A DNA stretch of 36,744 bases, from NCBI GenBank assembly GCA_003457135.1, contig DMSQ01000021.1:21109-57852 (forward strand), given 5' to 3'. A model generated the notes under the pieces. That model saw nothing but the letters and a program-made list of their open reading frames with translations. It ran no database searches and was not told the DNA's origin. A program made the position numbers and the translations under genes. Source of the DNA: Prolixibacteraceae bacterium (GTDB lineage: Bacteria; Bacteroidota; Bacteroidia; Bacteroidales; Prolixibacteraceae). Shown one piece after another: positions 1 to 7,660 of the stretch (the first letter of the stretch is position 1; every line of letters begins with the position of its first letter).

Positions 1-287
1 GTTATAATCAAAACATTCGAGAAAACATCTATCGGGACTAACCATCCCGGATATTCAATGGGTGGGGTAATCAGGATTTTCGAAAAGAAGAAATCATCAG
101 CCAGGACATAGCCAATAAATACAAACAAGATAATCATCCCAATCCTGATGTTACGGTCAATCCGGTCCACCAGTGACTTAGTCCGGTTTTTCAGTAACTC
201 GTGAATATTTTCCTTTCCAAGCCGATGTTTGTCCACCTCCTGTGAAGAATATGTATCCCATGCTGATTTTAGATCCTTTAATTCCAT
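1..287 (-). CDS. Small membrane protein downstream of ECF sigma factor (partial)
   Basis: Partial gene that runs off the left edge of the window; 95 codons are visible. Its ATG (287-285) follows directly on the TAG stop of the sigma-factor gene with no gap, so the two are almost certainly co-transcribed and translationally coupled. The visible protein starts MELKDLKSAWDTYSSQEVDK, is charged for about 50 residues, then has a hydrophobic segment (roughly IGMIILFVFIGYVLADDFF) and a second hydrophobic stretch near the edge, so it is probably an inner-membrane protein with a cytoplasmic N-terminus. By position it could be an anti-sigma-like partner of the ECF factor, since such pairs are common in Bacteroidota. 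I see no zinc-finger anti-sigma motif, so that role is inference only. Confidence 0.75.
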   Translation of the reverse strand, partial: MELKDLKSAWDTYSSQEVDKHRLGKENIHELLKNRTKSLVDRIDRNIRIGMIILFVFIGYVLADDFFFSKILITPPIEYPGWLVPIDVFSNVLII

Positions 288-776
288 CTATTCTTCCTGA
301 TTCATTAACAACTTCAACTTCTTCTTGATCCTGTTCATTTTAACCCTGACATAATTTTGGGTGATGCCTGTTATCTCGGCAATTTCTTCATATTTTTTAT
401 CTTCAAGAAACAACAGTATGATAGACTTTTCGATGCCAGTTAACTGCGAAACTGCCTGATTCAACATTTTAATCTGATCCTCAATAACTGAATCGTATAA
501 TTCTTCGGCCAGATGCAGATTTTCATACGAAACTCCCGATTTATCGGGTTGTCGTTTGTCTTTTTTGAAACTTGTAATGGCAGTATTCAGCGCTACCCGG
601 TACATCCAGGTCGAAAACTTTGATTCGCTCCTGAACGTAGGATAGGATTTCCACAACTGCACCAAAATTTCCTGAAATAAATCACGCCGGTCTTCTTCCA
701 AATCGCAATAGATGGAACAAACCTTGTGAATGATTCCCTGATTTTCGGTGATAATTTGTAAAAATTCTTTTTCCAA
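288..776 (-). CDS. ECF-type RNA polymerase sigma factor (sigma-70 family)
   Basis: 162 residues, the normal length of an ECF sigma factor. Region 2 is visible around residues 10-75: the DLFQEILVQLWKSYPTF stretch followed by FSTWMYRVALNTAITSFKK is the classic region 2.2-2.4 pattern. Region 4 is around 105-155, with a helix-turn-helix ending in YEEIAEITGITQNYVRVKMNR. It would direct core RNA polymerase to a specific set of promoters. No in-frame ATG lies between the upstream stop and the conserved start of the family, so the TTG at 776-774 is the likely start; an AGGA lies seven to eight bases upstream on the minus strand. The membrane-protein gene that follows starts immediately after its stop. 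It is transcribed away from the eCIS and there is no sign that it controls that cluster. Confidence 0.93.
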   Translation of the reverse strand: MEKEFLQIITENQGIIHKVCSIYCDLEEDRRDLFQEILVQLWKSYPTFRSESKFSTWMYRVALNTAITSFKKDKRQPDKSGVSYENLHLAEELYDSVIEDQIKMLNQAVSQLTGIEKSIILLFLEDKKYEEIAEITGITQNYVRVKMNRIKKKLKLLMNQEE

Positions 777-815
777 CTTGTTCCTGATTAGTCTGCGAAA
801 GTGAATTTCATTACA

Positions 816-1595
816 TCAACTCATCTTCAGGAAATTAATTTCCTGAGAAGTAAGAAACCGGTACCGGCCCCTTGGTAGATCCTTTTTGGTAAGACCCGCA
901 AAAACTACACGGTCGAGTTTTTCAACCTGATAACCAAGATGGTTAAAAATACGGCGTACAATCCGGTTTTTCCCTGAATGAATTTCGAGTCCCACCTGTC
1001 TTAAATCTTTAGGATTGATCAGTTGAATATCGTCGGCAGCAATAAATCCGTCTTCGAGCTCGATACCTTTGGCAATTTTCGCCATATCTTCCTGAAGCAA
1101 GTCTTTGTCGAGCTGAACATGATAAATCTTAGCTCTTTCGTAACTCGGATGGGTCAGCTTTTTAGCCAGTTCTCCATCGTTGGTGAACAGCAGGACGCCG
1201 GTGGTTTGCATATCGAGCCGTCCAACCGGATAAACACGTTCAGTACAGGCATTCTGAATGAGTTGCATCACCGTTCGTTCAACATGCGGATCGTCAACCG
1301 TGGTGGCATAACCCCGGGGTTTATTCAGGAGCAGATAGACTTTTTTCTCCGGATTCAGGCGATTCCCATCAAACTGGATATCGTCGCTCAGCGATACTTT
1401 CCTGCCCAATTCGGTAACCACTTCACCATTTACCTTAACCAGGCCTTCGCCAATTAATTTATCGGCATCTCGCCGCGAGCAAATTCCTGCATTCGAAATA
1501 TATTTGTTTAACCGGATTAGTCCGTCACCGGCCGGTTTAATCTCTGTCTGTTTTTTCTTAAGTACAATTACCTTTTTTCTGGTGAGAGCTTTCAA
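816..1595 (-). CDS. rluB: RsuA/RluB/RluE/RluF-family pseudouridine synthase
   Basis: Isomerises a specific uridine in ribosomal RNA to pseudouridine. An S4 RNA-binding domain lies at about residues 27-60 (RLNKYISNAGICSRRDADKL). The catalytic domain contains the family motif around PVGRLDMQTTGVLLFTNDGE, giving the presumed catalytic Asp at residue 128. A later motif (SGKNRIVRRIFNHLGY) is also typical. A basic extension of about 25 residues precedes the S4 domain, which is common in Bacteroidota RluB-like proteins. The start is TTG (1595-1593) because an in-frame stop lies just upstream and no ATG precedes the S4 domain; AGGA is five to six bases ahead of it. The symbol rluB is the closest match; the exact target (23S U2605-type or another site) cannot be told from sequence alone. 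Confidence 0.9.
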   Translation of the reverse strand: MKALTRKKVIVLKKKQTEIKPAGDGLIRLNKYISNAGICSRRDADKLIGEGLVKVNGEVVTELGRKVSLSDDIQFDGNRLNPEKKVYLLLNKPRGYATTVDDPHVERTVMQLIQNACTERVYPVGRLDMQTTGVLLFTNDGELAKKLTHPSYERAKIYHVQLDKDLLQEDMAKIAKGIELEDGFIAADDIQLINPKDLRQVGLEIHSGKNRIVRRIFNHLGYQVEKLDRVVFAGLTKKDLPRGRYRFLTSQEINFLKMS

Positions 1596-1654
1596 TGTTT
1601 TCCTGTTTAATGATTATAATACAGCAAAGGTCGTAAAATTAAGTGAAGTTTCGA

Positions 1655-2533
1655 TCAATGACCTTCTTCCTTATAGATTTTAAACTGTTCCCTGATAATA
1701 GCCCGGGCATCATATTCGGTCTTCATCTGGCTCAACAGGTCTTTGCTGTTTATGTACATCATGAACCAATCAGCCTGTGGCTCGTTAAGCCCGGTTAATT
1801 CCATCACCAGCTTTTTATTGTAAAACTCCGATAACTCATTCCATTGTTTCTCAGTAAGAATCGCTTTCCGGGTTTCACGCTTGTCGCGCTCGCTTTTACT
1901 GAGGTAGTAATGAAGATAACTGGCAGGATTAAAGAATGCCGCAATTACCGGAGGTTTCTTGTTGTATGCGTCGCCGCGGAGGGCAGGGTCAATGTCCAGC
2001 TTTTTTGACGGTGGCAATCCATCGAGGTTAACCTTTTGTTTGTCGCCCTGAACTTTGACTTCCTGAAGCGAAAATCGTACAGGTTTTGCATAAATAATCA
2101 GCACATTCATTTCATTATAGTTGGCTGGCACGCGCGCTGTGATTTTTGAAAATCCGAGAGAAGAAATTGCCAGACTGTCAACATTCATCATTTCGATGGT
2201 AAAGCGGCCCTGATCGTCGGCAATTACGCTTCCATGTGTCCTGAAATTCAAAATGGTTGCAAAAGGCACCGGAGTTTCATCCTCCAAATTTAAGATTTGT
2301 CCCTTAAGCCTGATTGGCATCGGATCAATCTCCTCCGGCTCTTGCGAAAACAGGGAAAAAGGAAAAAGGAAAAAGCACAAAATAAAAGAGAATGCTATTA
2401 TTGAAAAACCCTTGAAATTCAGGAAGTCAATACTATATTTCTGAACATTTTCTTTTGTCTTCCGGCTTCCGGCTTCCGACTTCTGACTTCTGACTTTATT
2501 TTTTATACCTGACACCAGTTTTCCGTATTTCAT
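1655..2533 (-). CDS. Secreted protein with carboxypeptidase-regulatory-like domain
   Basis: A hydrophobic signal-peptide core (IIAFSFILCFFLFPFSLFSQ) lies about 45-65 residues in. A beta-sandwich of the CarboxypepD_reg-like type follows: LKGQILNLEDETPVPFATI then the strand DDQGRFTIEM and SLAISSLGFS. This domain is common in Bacteroidota surface and outer-membrane proteins. The C-terminal 150 residues have no motif I recognise. The start is uncertain. The first ATG is at 2533-2531 and a TTG occurs eight codons earlier, but both give an unusually long, basic n-region ahead of the signal core, and part of it is encoded by a heptamer array (2461-2495). A non-ATG start nearer the hydrophobic core is possible. 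It is probably exported to periplasm or envelope; function unknown. Confidence 0.75.
   Translation of the reverse strand: MKYGKLVSGIKNKVRSQKSEAGSRKTKENVQKYSIDFLNFKGFSIIAFSFILCFFLFPFSLFSQEPEEIDPMPIRLKGQILNLEDETPVPFATILNFRTHGSVIADDQGRFTIEMMNVDSLAISSLGFSKITARVPANYNEMNVLIIYAKPVRFSLQEVKVQGDKQKVNLDGLPPSKKLDIDPALRGDAYNKKPPVIAAFFNPASYLHYYLSKSERDKRETRKAILTEKQWNELSEFYNKKLVMELTGLNEPQADWFMMYINSKDLLSQMKTEYDARAIIREQFKIYKEEGH
2354..2374. repeat. Heptamer array, 3 x GGAAAAA
   Basis: Three exact tandem copies of the 7-base unit GGAAAAA. The array lies inside the neighbouring minus-strand gene and encodes part of the FLFPF region of its signal-peptide core. The same unit occurs again outside the gene at 2638-2658. 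Confidence 0.85.
2461..2495. repeat. Heptamer array, 5 units (TCCGGCT to TCTGACT)
   Basis: Five tandem 7-base units on the plus strand: two TCCGGCT, one TCCGACT and two TCTGACT, so the sequence drifts by single C/T and G/A changes. If the ATG at 2533 is used, the array is translated (as the segment around VRSQKSEAGSRK) in the odd basic n-region of the secreted protein. Confidence 0.85.
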
Positions 2534-2637
2534 TGATTGATCACACCCTTCAGGCAAAAGTAAAAAATTACCGGCAATAAGCAGGCAATCCTAACATTCG
2601 TTAACTGGTTTTAACAGACTTATACAACTGAGGTCCA

Positions 2638-2658
2638 GGAAAAAGGAAAAAGGGAAAA
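2638..2658. repeat. Heptamer array, GGAAAAA x2 plus GGGAAAA
   Basis: Two exact GGAAAAA units and a third with one change, in the gap between dapL and the secreted-protein gene. It is the same unit as the array at 2354-2374. Confidence 0.8.
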
Positions 2659-2685
2659 GGAATCGGGGAATAAATATGATAAAAT

Positions 2686-3915
2686 TTATTTCAGATTTCT
2701 GATCCGCTCCATGGCTTCGAGGACATTATCGCGATCGGCAAAGGCTGAAAACCGGAAATAACCTTCGCCTGAAGGACCAAAGCCTGAGCCGGGTGTGCCG
2801 ACTACATTGGCTTCAATTAAAAGTTTGTCGAAGAAATCCCATGATTTCATGGCATCCGGAGTTTTCACCCATACGTATGGCGCATTCACGCCTCCAAATA
2901 CAGTGAATCCTGATTTTTTCAGGCTTTCGCTCATGATGCGGGCGTTTTCGAGGTAGTAATTAATTACTTCCTTCACCTGCTTTTTACCTTCTTCGGTATA
3001 AATAGCAGCGGCCGCTTTCTGTACCGGATATGAAACTCCATTGAATTTGGTCGTATGACGGCGGTTCCACAGCGGTTTCACAGGATGGGCATTTCCGTTG
3101 CTATCGTAGGCTTTCAGTTCTTTTGGAATGACCGTGAATGCGCATCGGGTTCCGGTGAAACCTGCAGTTTTGGAAAAGCTACGGAATTCGAGGGCTACTT
3201 CTTTCGCTCCTTCAATTTCGAAAATGGAATGAGGAATCGAATCATCGGTAATAAAGGCTTCGTAGGCCGCATCGTACAGAATGATGGATTTATTGGCGCG
3301 GGCATATTCCACCCATCTCGTCAGTTCTTCTTTCGATGCAACTGTTCCGGTCGGATTATTCGGGAAACACAGGAAAATCAGATCCGGACGTTCGGTGGGC
3401 AGCTCAGGAATAAAACCATTGGCCTCGCTGCAGGGCATATAAATAATTCCGTCGAAATAGCCGTTTGGCTGGATGTTACCGGTTTTACCCGACATCACGG
3501 TTGTATCGGCATAAACCGGATAAACAGGGTCACAAATGGCAATTTTGTTTCCGGCTCCAAATACTTCCTGAATGTTGCCAGTATCACATTTCGAGCCGTC
3601 TGACACAAAAATATCGTCTGCCGAAATATCTACTCCCCGGCTTTGGTAATCGTTCAGAGCGATGGCTTCGCGCAGAAAATCGTATCCCTGCTCGGGCCCG
3701 TAACCTTTGAAAGTTTCAGCATTGGCCATATCTTCAACTCCCTCATGGAAAGCCTTTACCACGGCGGGAACCAGCGGTTGGGTCACATCGCCAATACCCA
3801 TCCTGATTACTTTTTTATCGGGATTGGCAGCCACAAATTCGCGCACTCTGCGTCCAATCTCAGGAAATAAATAACCAGCCTGCAGTTTCAGGTAATTTTC
3901 GTTAATCAATGCCAT
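2686..3915 (-). CDS. dapL: LL-diaminopimelate aminotransferase
   Basis: Pyridoxal-phosphate enzyme that makes LL-2,6-diaminopimelate directly from tetrahydrodipicolinate and glutamate, giving precursors of lysine and peptidoglycan by the aminotransferase pathway. About 409 residues with a fold-type I aminotransferase pattern: RMGIGDVTQPLVPAVVKAFH near the N-terminus, VSDGSKCDTGN, CDPVYPVYADT, FPNNPTGT, and the PLP-lysine motif FRSFSKTAGFTGTRCAF (Lys249 in this numbering). The C-terminal motif GFGPSGEGYFRFS is also typical of DapL. The ATG at 3915-3913 is chosen because MALINENYLKLQAGYLFPEI matches the usual start of the family; an in-frame ATG 15 codons upstream would add an unlikely basic tail. 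No other lysine-pathway gene is next to it in the window. Confidence 0.95.
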   Translation of the reverse strand: MALINENYLKLQAGYLFPEIGRRVREFVAANPDKKVIRMGIGDVTQPLVPAVVKAFHEGVEDMANAETFKGYGPEQGYDFLREAIALNDYQSRGVDISADDIFVSDGSKCDTGNIQEVFGAGNKIAICDPVYPVYADTTVMSGKTGNIQPNGYFDGIIYMPCSEANGFIPELPTERPDLIFLCFPNNPTGTVASKEELTRWVEYARANKSIILYDAAYEAFITDDSIPHSIFEIEGAKEVALEFRSFSKTAGFTGTRCAFTVIPKELKAYDSNGNAHPVKPLWNRRHTTKFNGVSYPVQKAAAAIYTEEGKKQVKEVINYYLENARIMSESLKKSGFTVFGGVNAPYVWVKTPDAMKSWDFFDKLLIEANVVGTPGSGFGPSGEGYFRFSAFADRDNVLEAMERIRNLK

Positions 3916-4052
3916 TGTATCTTGTTTTAATGTGATTTTATTCTTTATCAGAAGGCTCAAAGTTACAAAAAAACGAAACCCAACGGGATGTACAGAAATC
4001 CTGTGAACTGAAAATATCAGAAGTCAATCAATTTCTTAATATTCTGATAGGA

Positions 4053-5393
4053 TTAGTTTAAGCTGTAACAAACCAGTTGCTGTAAATAACGAAGATACAA
4101 TTTACCATTGGCGACCACAGGGACTGTCCATGCCGGATTTTTCACATCCCTGATTGCCTTTTTAATCTCACCAACTTTCACAAAACCGGAAGGTTCTGGT
4201 TTAACAAGGAATAAATTCCCCTTGATATCCAGACAGATTAAGTGACCATCAGCATAGGTTATAGTTCCCTGGCCAATTTCACCGGTGCTCCACATTTCCT
4301 TGCCGCTCGACAGTTCAATGCATTTAAACTGCCCATTATTCCGGGAACTTTCGCCGGAATATCCATAAATGTATCCATCAATCAAAACCGGATCAGTATG
4401 CTGAGCTTCTATCAGATTGTTCTTCCAAAGCACCGAATAGCCACTTTTGGTAACCTTTAAAGCTTCACCTCCCATTTTGTATCCTGAAGAATGAAAAATG
4501 ATATCATTGGAAACGATTGGTGTGGTTGCATTGACGAAATATTCAGTAGTCCAGGGTGCTGTCCACAAGGCCTTTCCATCTGAAGGATTCAGGCACGATA
4601 ATCCAGTTCCATGGTAGATCAGCAGTTTCACTTCATTTTCCATATTCATGGTGATTGCAGCAGCATACCCGGCCTCTCCTTCCATTGATTTCCAAAGCAG
4701 ATCGCCGGTCAATTTATTAAATGCGATAACCAAAGCCTTGCCACCACCCTGAACAATAACTTTGTCGTCCAAAACAAGCGGAGTGGTTGAATAGCCCCAT
4801 GTTGGCTCTGCTCCACCTTCATCTTTTACATTTTTCTGCCAAAGAAGTTTGCCATCTTCAAGATTCCAGCAAACCAGGTCGCCACTACGGCCAAAAGTAT
4901 AGACACGATCCTCATTTATAAATGGTGTTGCACGTGAACCGGGACCGTGGCTTGAACCTGTTTCCGCTTCATAGGAACCCATCCAGATCATCTCGCCGGT
5001 ATCCGCGTTAATGCAAAATATCAAATCATTTTTTTCGTCCCTGCCCGGAACGATTAACCGGTTTCCCTGAACAACCGGAGATGACCACGAAGCAGTGGAC
5101 TTATCCTGACACAGATAGTTCACCTGCCAAAGTTTTTCCAAGCCTTTCGACCAATCGGTACGGATACCTGTAAATGCGCTTTTCCCTTCAAAGTTAACGC
5201 CTCTCCAGTTTGTCCAATCTGCTATTCCCTTTGTTACCGGAGGTGTCGGAGACATTGGTGCGGGAATGTTTTCCTGCTTCCCGGATAGAGGTTCGCTTCC
5301 CATTATTGACTGATAGATTTGATACCCGAAATAAGCGCCGGCCAGCAATATGATGGCAACAATTACAAGAATGATTTTTACAGATCGTTTCAT
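4053..5393 (-). CDS. Membrane-anchored PQQ-like beta-propeller protein
   Basis: 446 residues. An N-terminal uncleaved anchor or signal (residues about 5-25, IILVIVAIILLAGAYFGYQI) is followed by a proline-rich linker and then a beta-propeller of PQQ/BamB-like repeats. At least six blades end in the recurring G-x-x-x-W pattern: GEMIWMG, GKLLWQK, GDLLWKS, GKALWTA, a variant YSVLWKN, and GKEMWST. It would sit in the periplasm attached to the inner membrane. Proteins of this shape include BamB-like scaffolds and quinoprotein-like sensors. I see no PQQ-dehydrogenase catalytic residues, and the length and TM anchor do not decide between options. It is the last minus-strand gene before the divergent eCIS start. 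Confidence 0.85.
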   Translation of the reverse strand: MKRSVKIILVIVAIILLAGAYFGYQIYQSIMGSEPLSGKQENIPAPMSPTPPVTKGIADWTNWRGVNFEGKSAFTGIRTDWSKGLEKLWQVNYLCQDKSTASWSSPVVQGNRLIVPGRDEKNDLIFCINADTGEMIWMGSYEAETGSSHGPGSRATPFINEDRVYTFGRSGDLVCWNLEDGKLLWQKNVKDEGGAEPTWGYSTTPLVLDDKVIVQGGGKALVIAFNKLTGDLLWKSMEGEAGYAAAITMNMENEVKLLIYHGTGLSCLNPSDGKALWTAPWTTEYFVNATTPIVSNDIIFHSSGYKMGGEALKVTKSGYSVLWKNNLIEAQHTDPVLIDGYIYGYSGESSRNNGQFKCIELSSGKEMWSTGEIGQGTITYADGHLICLDIKGNLFLVKPEPSGFVKVGEIKKAIRDVKNPAWTVPVVANGKLYLRYLQQLVCYSLN

Positions 5394-5594
5394 ACTGAAA
5401 GCTTTTTATAGTTGAATGGCTAAAATTAAGGAATTAGATTTGATTTTAAATACTGTTGGTTTGTTGCTAATTGCGAAGTTGCCTGATTTCGGGGATTTGG
5501 TTATTCAAAGTGTTTTCGGTAATTCTATTTTCTGAAAAACTCATTGGAATATTGTTGTAATGAGTTGCAAAACAGTATTTTATCTTTTTATCAC

Positions 5595-5635
5595 ATGAAA
5601 TTTTATGAACTTTTATGAATTTTTCAGGTTATAAT
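5595..5635 (+). promoter_or_regulatory. Probable promoter region of eCIS ATPase gene with phased repeats
   Basis: TATAAT at 5630-5635 lies 25 bases before the ATG of the ATPase gene. Upstream, the word ATGAA occurs three times at exactly 10-base spacing (5595, 5605, 5615), the last two inside a tandem TTTTATGAA repeat. One-turn spacing suggests either intrinsic curvature or a protein binding one face of the helix. No clear -35 or Bacteroidota -33 TTTG box is seen at the right distance, so the promoter call is modest. Confidence 0.4.
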
Positions 5636-5650
5636 GGCGCCATATTAAAT

Positions 5651-5656
5651 AAGGAG
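5651..5656 (+). promoter_or_regulatory. Strong Shine-Dalgarno sequence
   Basis: AAGGAG with four bases before the ATG at 5661. Such a full match is unusual in this window, where most genes lack a clear ribosome-binding site, and it fixes the start of the ATPase gene. Confidence 0.7.
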
Positions 5657-5660
5657 AATC

Positions 5661-7010
5661 ATGAATATTAATTCGGCAAACGCTAAAACAATCGAACAGG
5701 AACTGGATTGGTTTCAAAGACTAGTCTTGCTGAGAGGTAAAATTACCTTTGAACAGTCTCTGCCAGAGGAAGAAATCCTGAAATTGAAATTACCTTCAAT
5801 TAAGGAACAGGAATCACCGTATGCCAAACTGATCAAAAATCATTCAATGAGCATGGAAGAACGGCTGGTACTAATCCTTGCATTAATCCCTCATGTAAAA
5901 CCTTCCCTGCTGGATTTGTTGCATATGAAAAATACACTTTATGATATTCCCTTTACTGAATTTGGCGGAATCAGGAATGATAAAAACAAAGGTTATCTCC
6001 CTACCGGCGAAACAGCAATTTTTCTCCTTGCCGGAGCTAATATTGAAAAAAGATTTGAGTTGCTGAGGTTATTTAACAAAGATCATTTTTTTCAACAGGA
6101 AGGCATCCTTTCTCTGGAAAAATCAGCTTTAAATGAACCCCTTCTGTGTGGACAGTTATCGTTATCTCAGGAATTCTTATCCCTATTTACGAAGGGAGAA
6201 ATATTTAAGCCTGACTTCAGCCAAAATTTTCCGGCAAAAAGAATATACACTACTCAGGAATGGGATGACCTGATTGTTGCAGACGATTTATTGCAGGGGC
6301 TTGAAGAAATAAAGGATTACGTGCTACATGGGAAAAACCTGAAAAATGACTATCAGTTTGGAAGAAAAATTAAGCCTGGATTTAAAGTATTGTTTACCGG
6401 TCCTCCCGGAACAGGTAAAACATTAACTGCCAGCCTTCTGGGCAAATATTGTCAAATGGATGTTTATAAGATTGACTTGTCAATGGTAGTTTCAAAATAC
6501 ATTGGTGAAACGGAAAAAAATCTATCACGCGTTTTCGATATGGCTGAAAACAGAAACTGGATTCTCTTTTTTGATGAAGCTGATGCACTTTTTGGAAAGA
6601 GAAGTAATACTTCCGATTCACACGATCGCTATGCCAATCAGGAAGTTTCCTTTTTATTGCAAAGAATGGAAGATTTTGATGGTCTGGTCATATTGTGTTC
6701 AAATTTTAAAAAGAACATTGACGAAGCATTTTTCAGAAGATTTCAGCTTGTACTTGATTTTGAAATTCCAGATGCACACCTCAGATTTATTTTATGGGAA
6801 AAATCTAAAACTCCTGAATTTGAATACGATAAAGATATCAATATTGAGTATCTGGCTGAACAACATGAGATAAGCGCTGCTTCAATTATCAATACACTGC
6901 ATTACAGCATTTTAAAATGCCTGGGAAGAAAGGACAGAATTATCCGGTTGAAAGACATTCAGGCAGGCCTTAAAATGGAAAAAATAAAGGAAGGAAAGAG
7001 TATTGTTTAG
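5661..7010 (+). CDS. eCIS AAA+ ATPase (Afp15/Pvc15-like)
   Basis: 449 residues. The N-terminal half (1-200) is the variable domain of this family. The AAA+ module lies in the C-terminal half: Walker A GPPGTGKT at residues 247-254, Walker B ILFFDEADALFG with Asp305/Glu306, sensor-1 region VILCSN (about 343-348) and arginine finger region AFFRRF (about 356-361). Such ATPases are a hallmark of eCIS clusters and are thought to act as remodelling factors in assembly or cargo handling in the producing cell rather than as part of the particle. It is the first plus-strand gene of the cluster and has its own strong Shine-Dalgarno. It is separated from the structural genes by one convergent gene, so it is probably a separate transcription unit. 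Confidence 0.92.
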   Translation: MNINSANAKTIEQELDWFQRLVLLRGKITFEQSLPEEEILKLKLPSIKEQESPYAKLIKNHSMSMEERLVLILALIPHVKPSLLDLLHMKNTLYDIPFTEFGGIRNDKNKGYLPTGETAIFLLAGANIEKRFELLRLFNKDHFFQQEGILSLEKSALNEPLLCGQLSLSQEFLSLFTKGEIFKPDFSQNFPAKRIYTTQEWDDLIVADDLLQGLEEIKDYVLHGKNLKNDYQFGRKIKPGFKVLFTGPPGTGKTLTASLLGKYCQMDVYKIDLSMVVSKYIGETEKNLSRVFDMAENRNWILFFDEADALFGKRSNTSDSHDRYANQEVSFLLQRMEDFDGLVILCSNFKKNIDEAFFRRFQLVLDFEIPDAHLRFILWEKSKTPEFEYDKDINIEYLAEQHEISAASIINTLHYSILKCLGRKDRIIRLKDIQAGLKMEKIKEGKSIV

Positions 7011-7032
7011 TTGATAACAGCCTATAATACTT

Positions 7033-7458
7033 CTATGTTATATAACTACCTGGCTTTTCATTCATATAATATTCAATGATGATATCCTCTTTTTCTTTAC
7101 TTTCATGGTTACCGAATTGCAGAATCTGTTCTTCAAGCGCTTTTTTTTCCAGAATTAATGTTTCTTTCTCTTCTTCCAATTTTCTCATCCGGTTAATTCC
7201 TTCATCAAGTTTAGCGTTTAGGTCAGCCAGTTCTTTTGTTTGGTTATCGTGCTTCATTTTAAGGTCGCCTATTTCCTTTTTTAAATTATCCATTTGACTG
7301 GAAAAACTCTTTTTGGAGTTTCTCAATAAAGAATATATCGCTATTGAAACAACTGCAATTAACAGGAATAATATTAAAAGAATTAAATTCCCTGAGATAA
7401 TGTACCCCAAAAACTTTCCTGTAAATATTTGGATTAAAAATAGATGGTAATCTGTCAT
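7033..7458 (-). CDS. Single-pass membrane protein with long coiled coil
   Basis: 141 residues. One transmembrane helix (about 22-44, GNLILLILFLLIAVVSIAIY) is followed by a highly charged coiled coil from about 50 to 125 with heptad-like spacing of Leu/Ile and many Glu and Lys, and a short tail. The gene is convergent to the ATPase gene (22 bases between stops) and divergent from the DUF4255 gene, so it interrupts the eCIS cluster on the other strand. The opposite-strand frame over the same DNA is serine-rich and looks like a shadow. No family is recognised. It could be an accessory protein that tethers something to the inner membrane, or an unrelated insertion; only position links it to the eCIS. 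Confidence 0.7.
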   Translation of the reverse strand: MTDYHLFLIQIFTGKFLGYIISGNLILLILFLLIAVVSIAIYSLLRNSKKSFSSQMDNLKKEIGDLKMKHDNQTKELADLNAKLDEGINRMRKLEEEKETLILEKKALEEQILQFGNHESKEKEDIIIEYYMNEKPGSYIT

Positions 7459-7660
7459 GATTGAATAAGGTTTGAAATAAGTAAAACAATGAACTTTTTC
7501 AATTAAAGAAATAAATATAAAATTAATATTAAGATATTATCATCTTTTTATCTTTTCACAAAAACTTTTTTCAAACTACTGTGTTTCAAAATTGGTAACA
7601 TTCAAATAGCTTATAAGTTGATTTCGAAGGATTATTTTTTTCAAATAAATATAGCTTCTT

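Noticed and set aside
3055..3870. Plus-strand open frames opposite dapL
   Set aside because: They overlap a clear DapL gene, have no motifs and unbalanced composition; they are antisense shadows.
5394..5660. Possible left attachment site matching the tRNA-Gly 3' end
   Set aside because: No stretch resembling the tRNA end or the 33264 repeat was found by eye in this gap.
7014..7041. Inverted repeat ATAACA/TGTTAT between the convergent ATPase and coiled-coil genes
   Set aside because: Six AT-rich pairs around a 16-base loop; a bidirectional terminator is possible but not supported.
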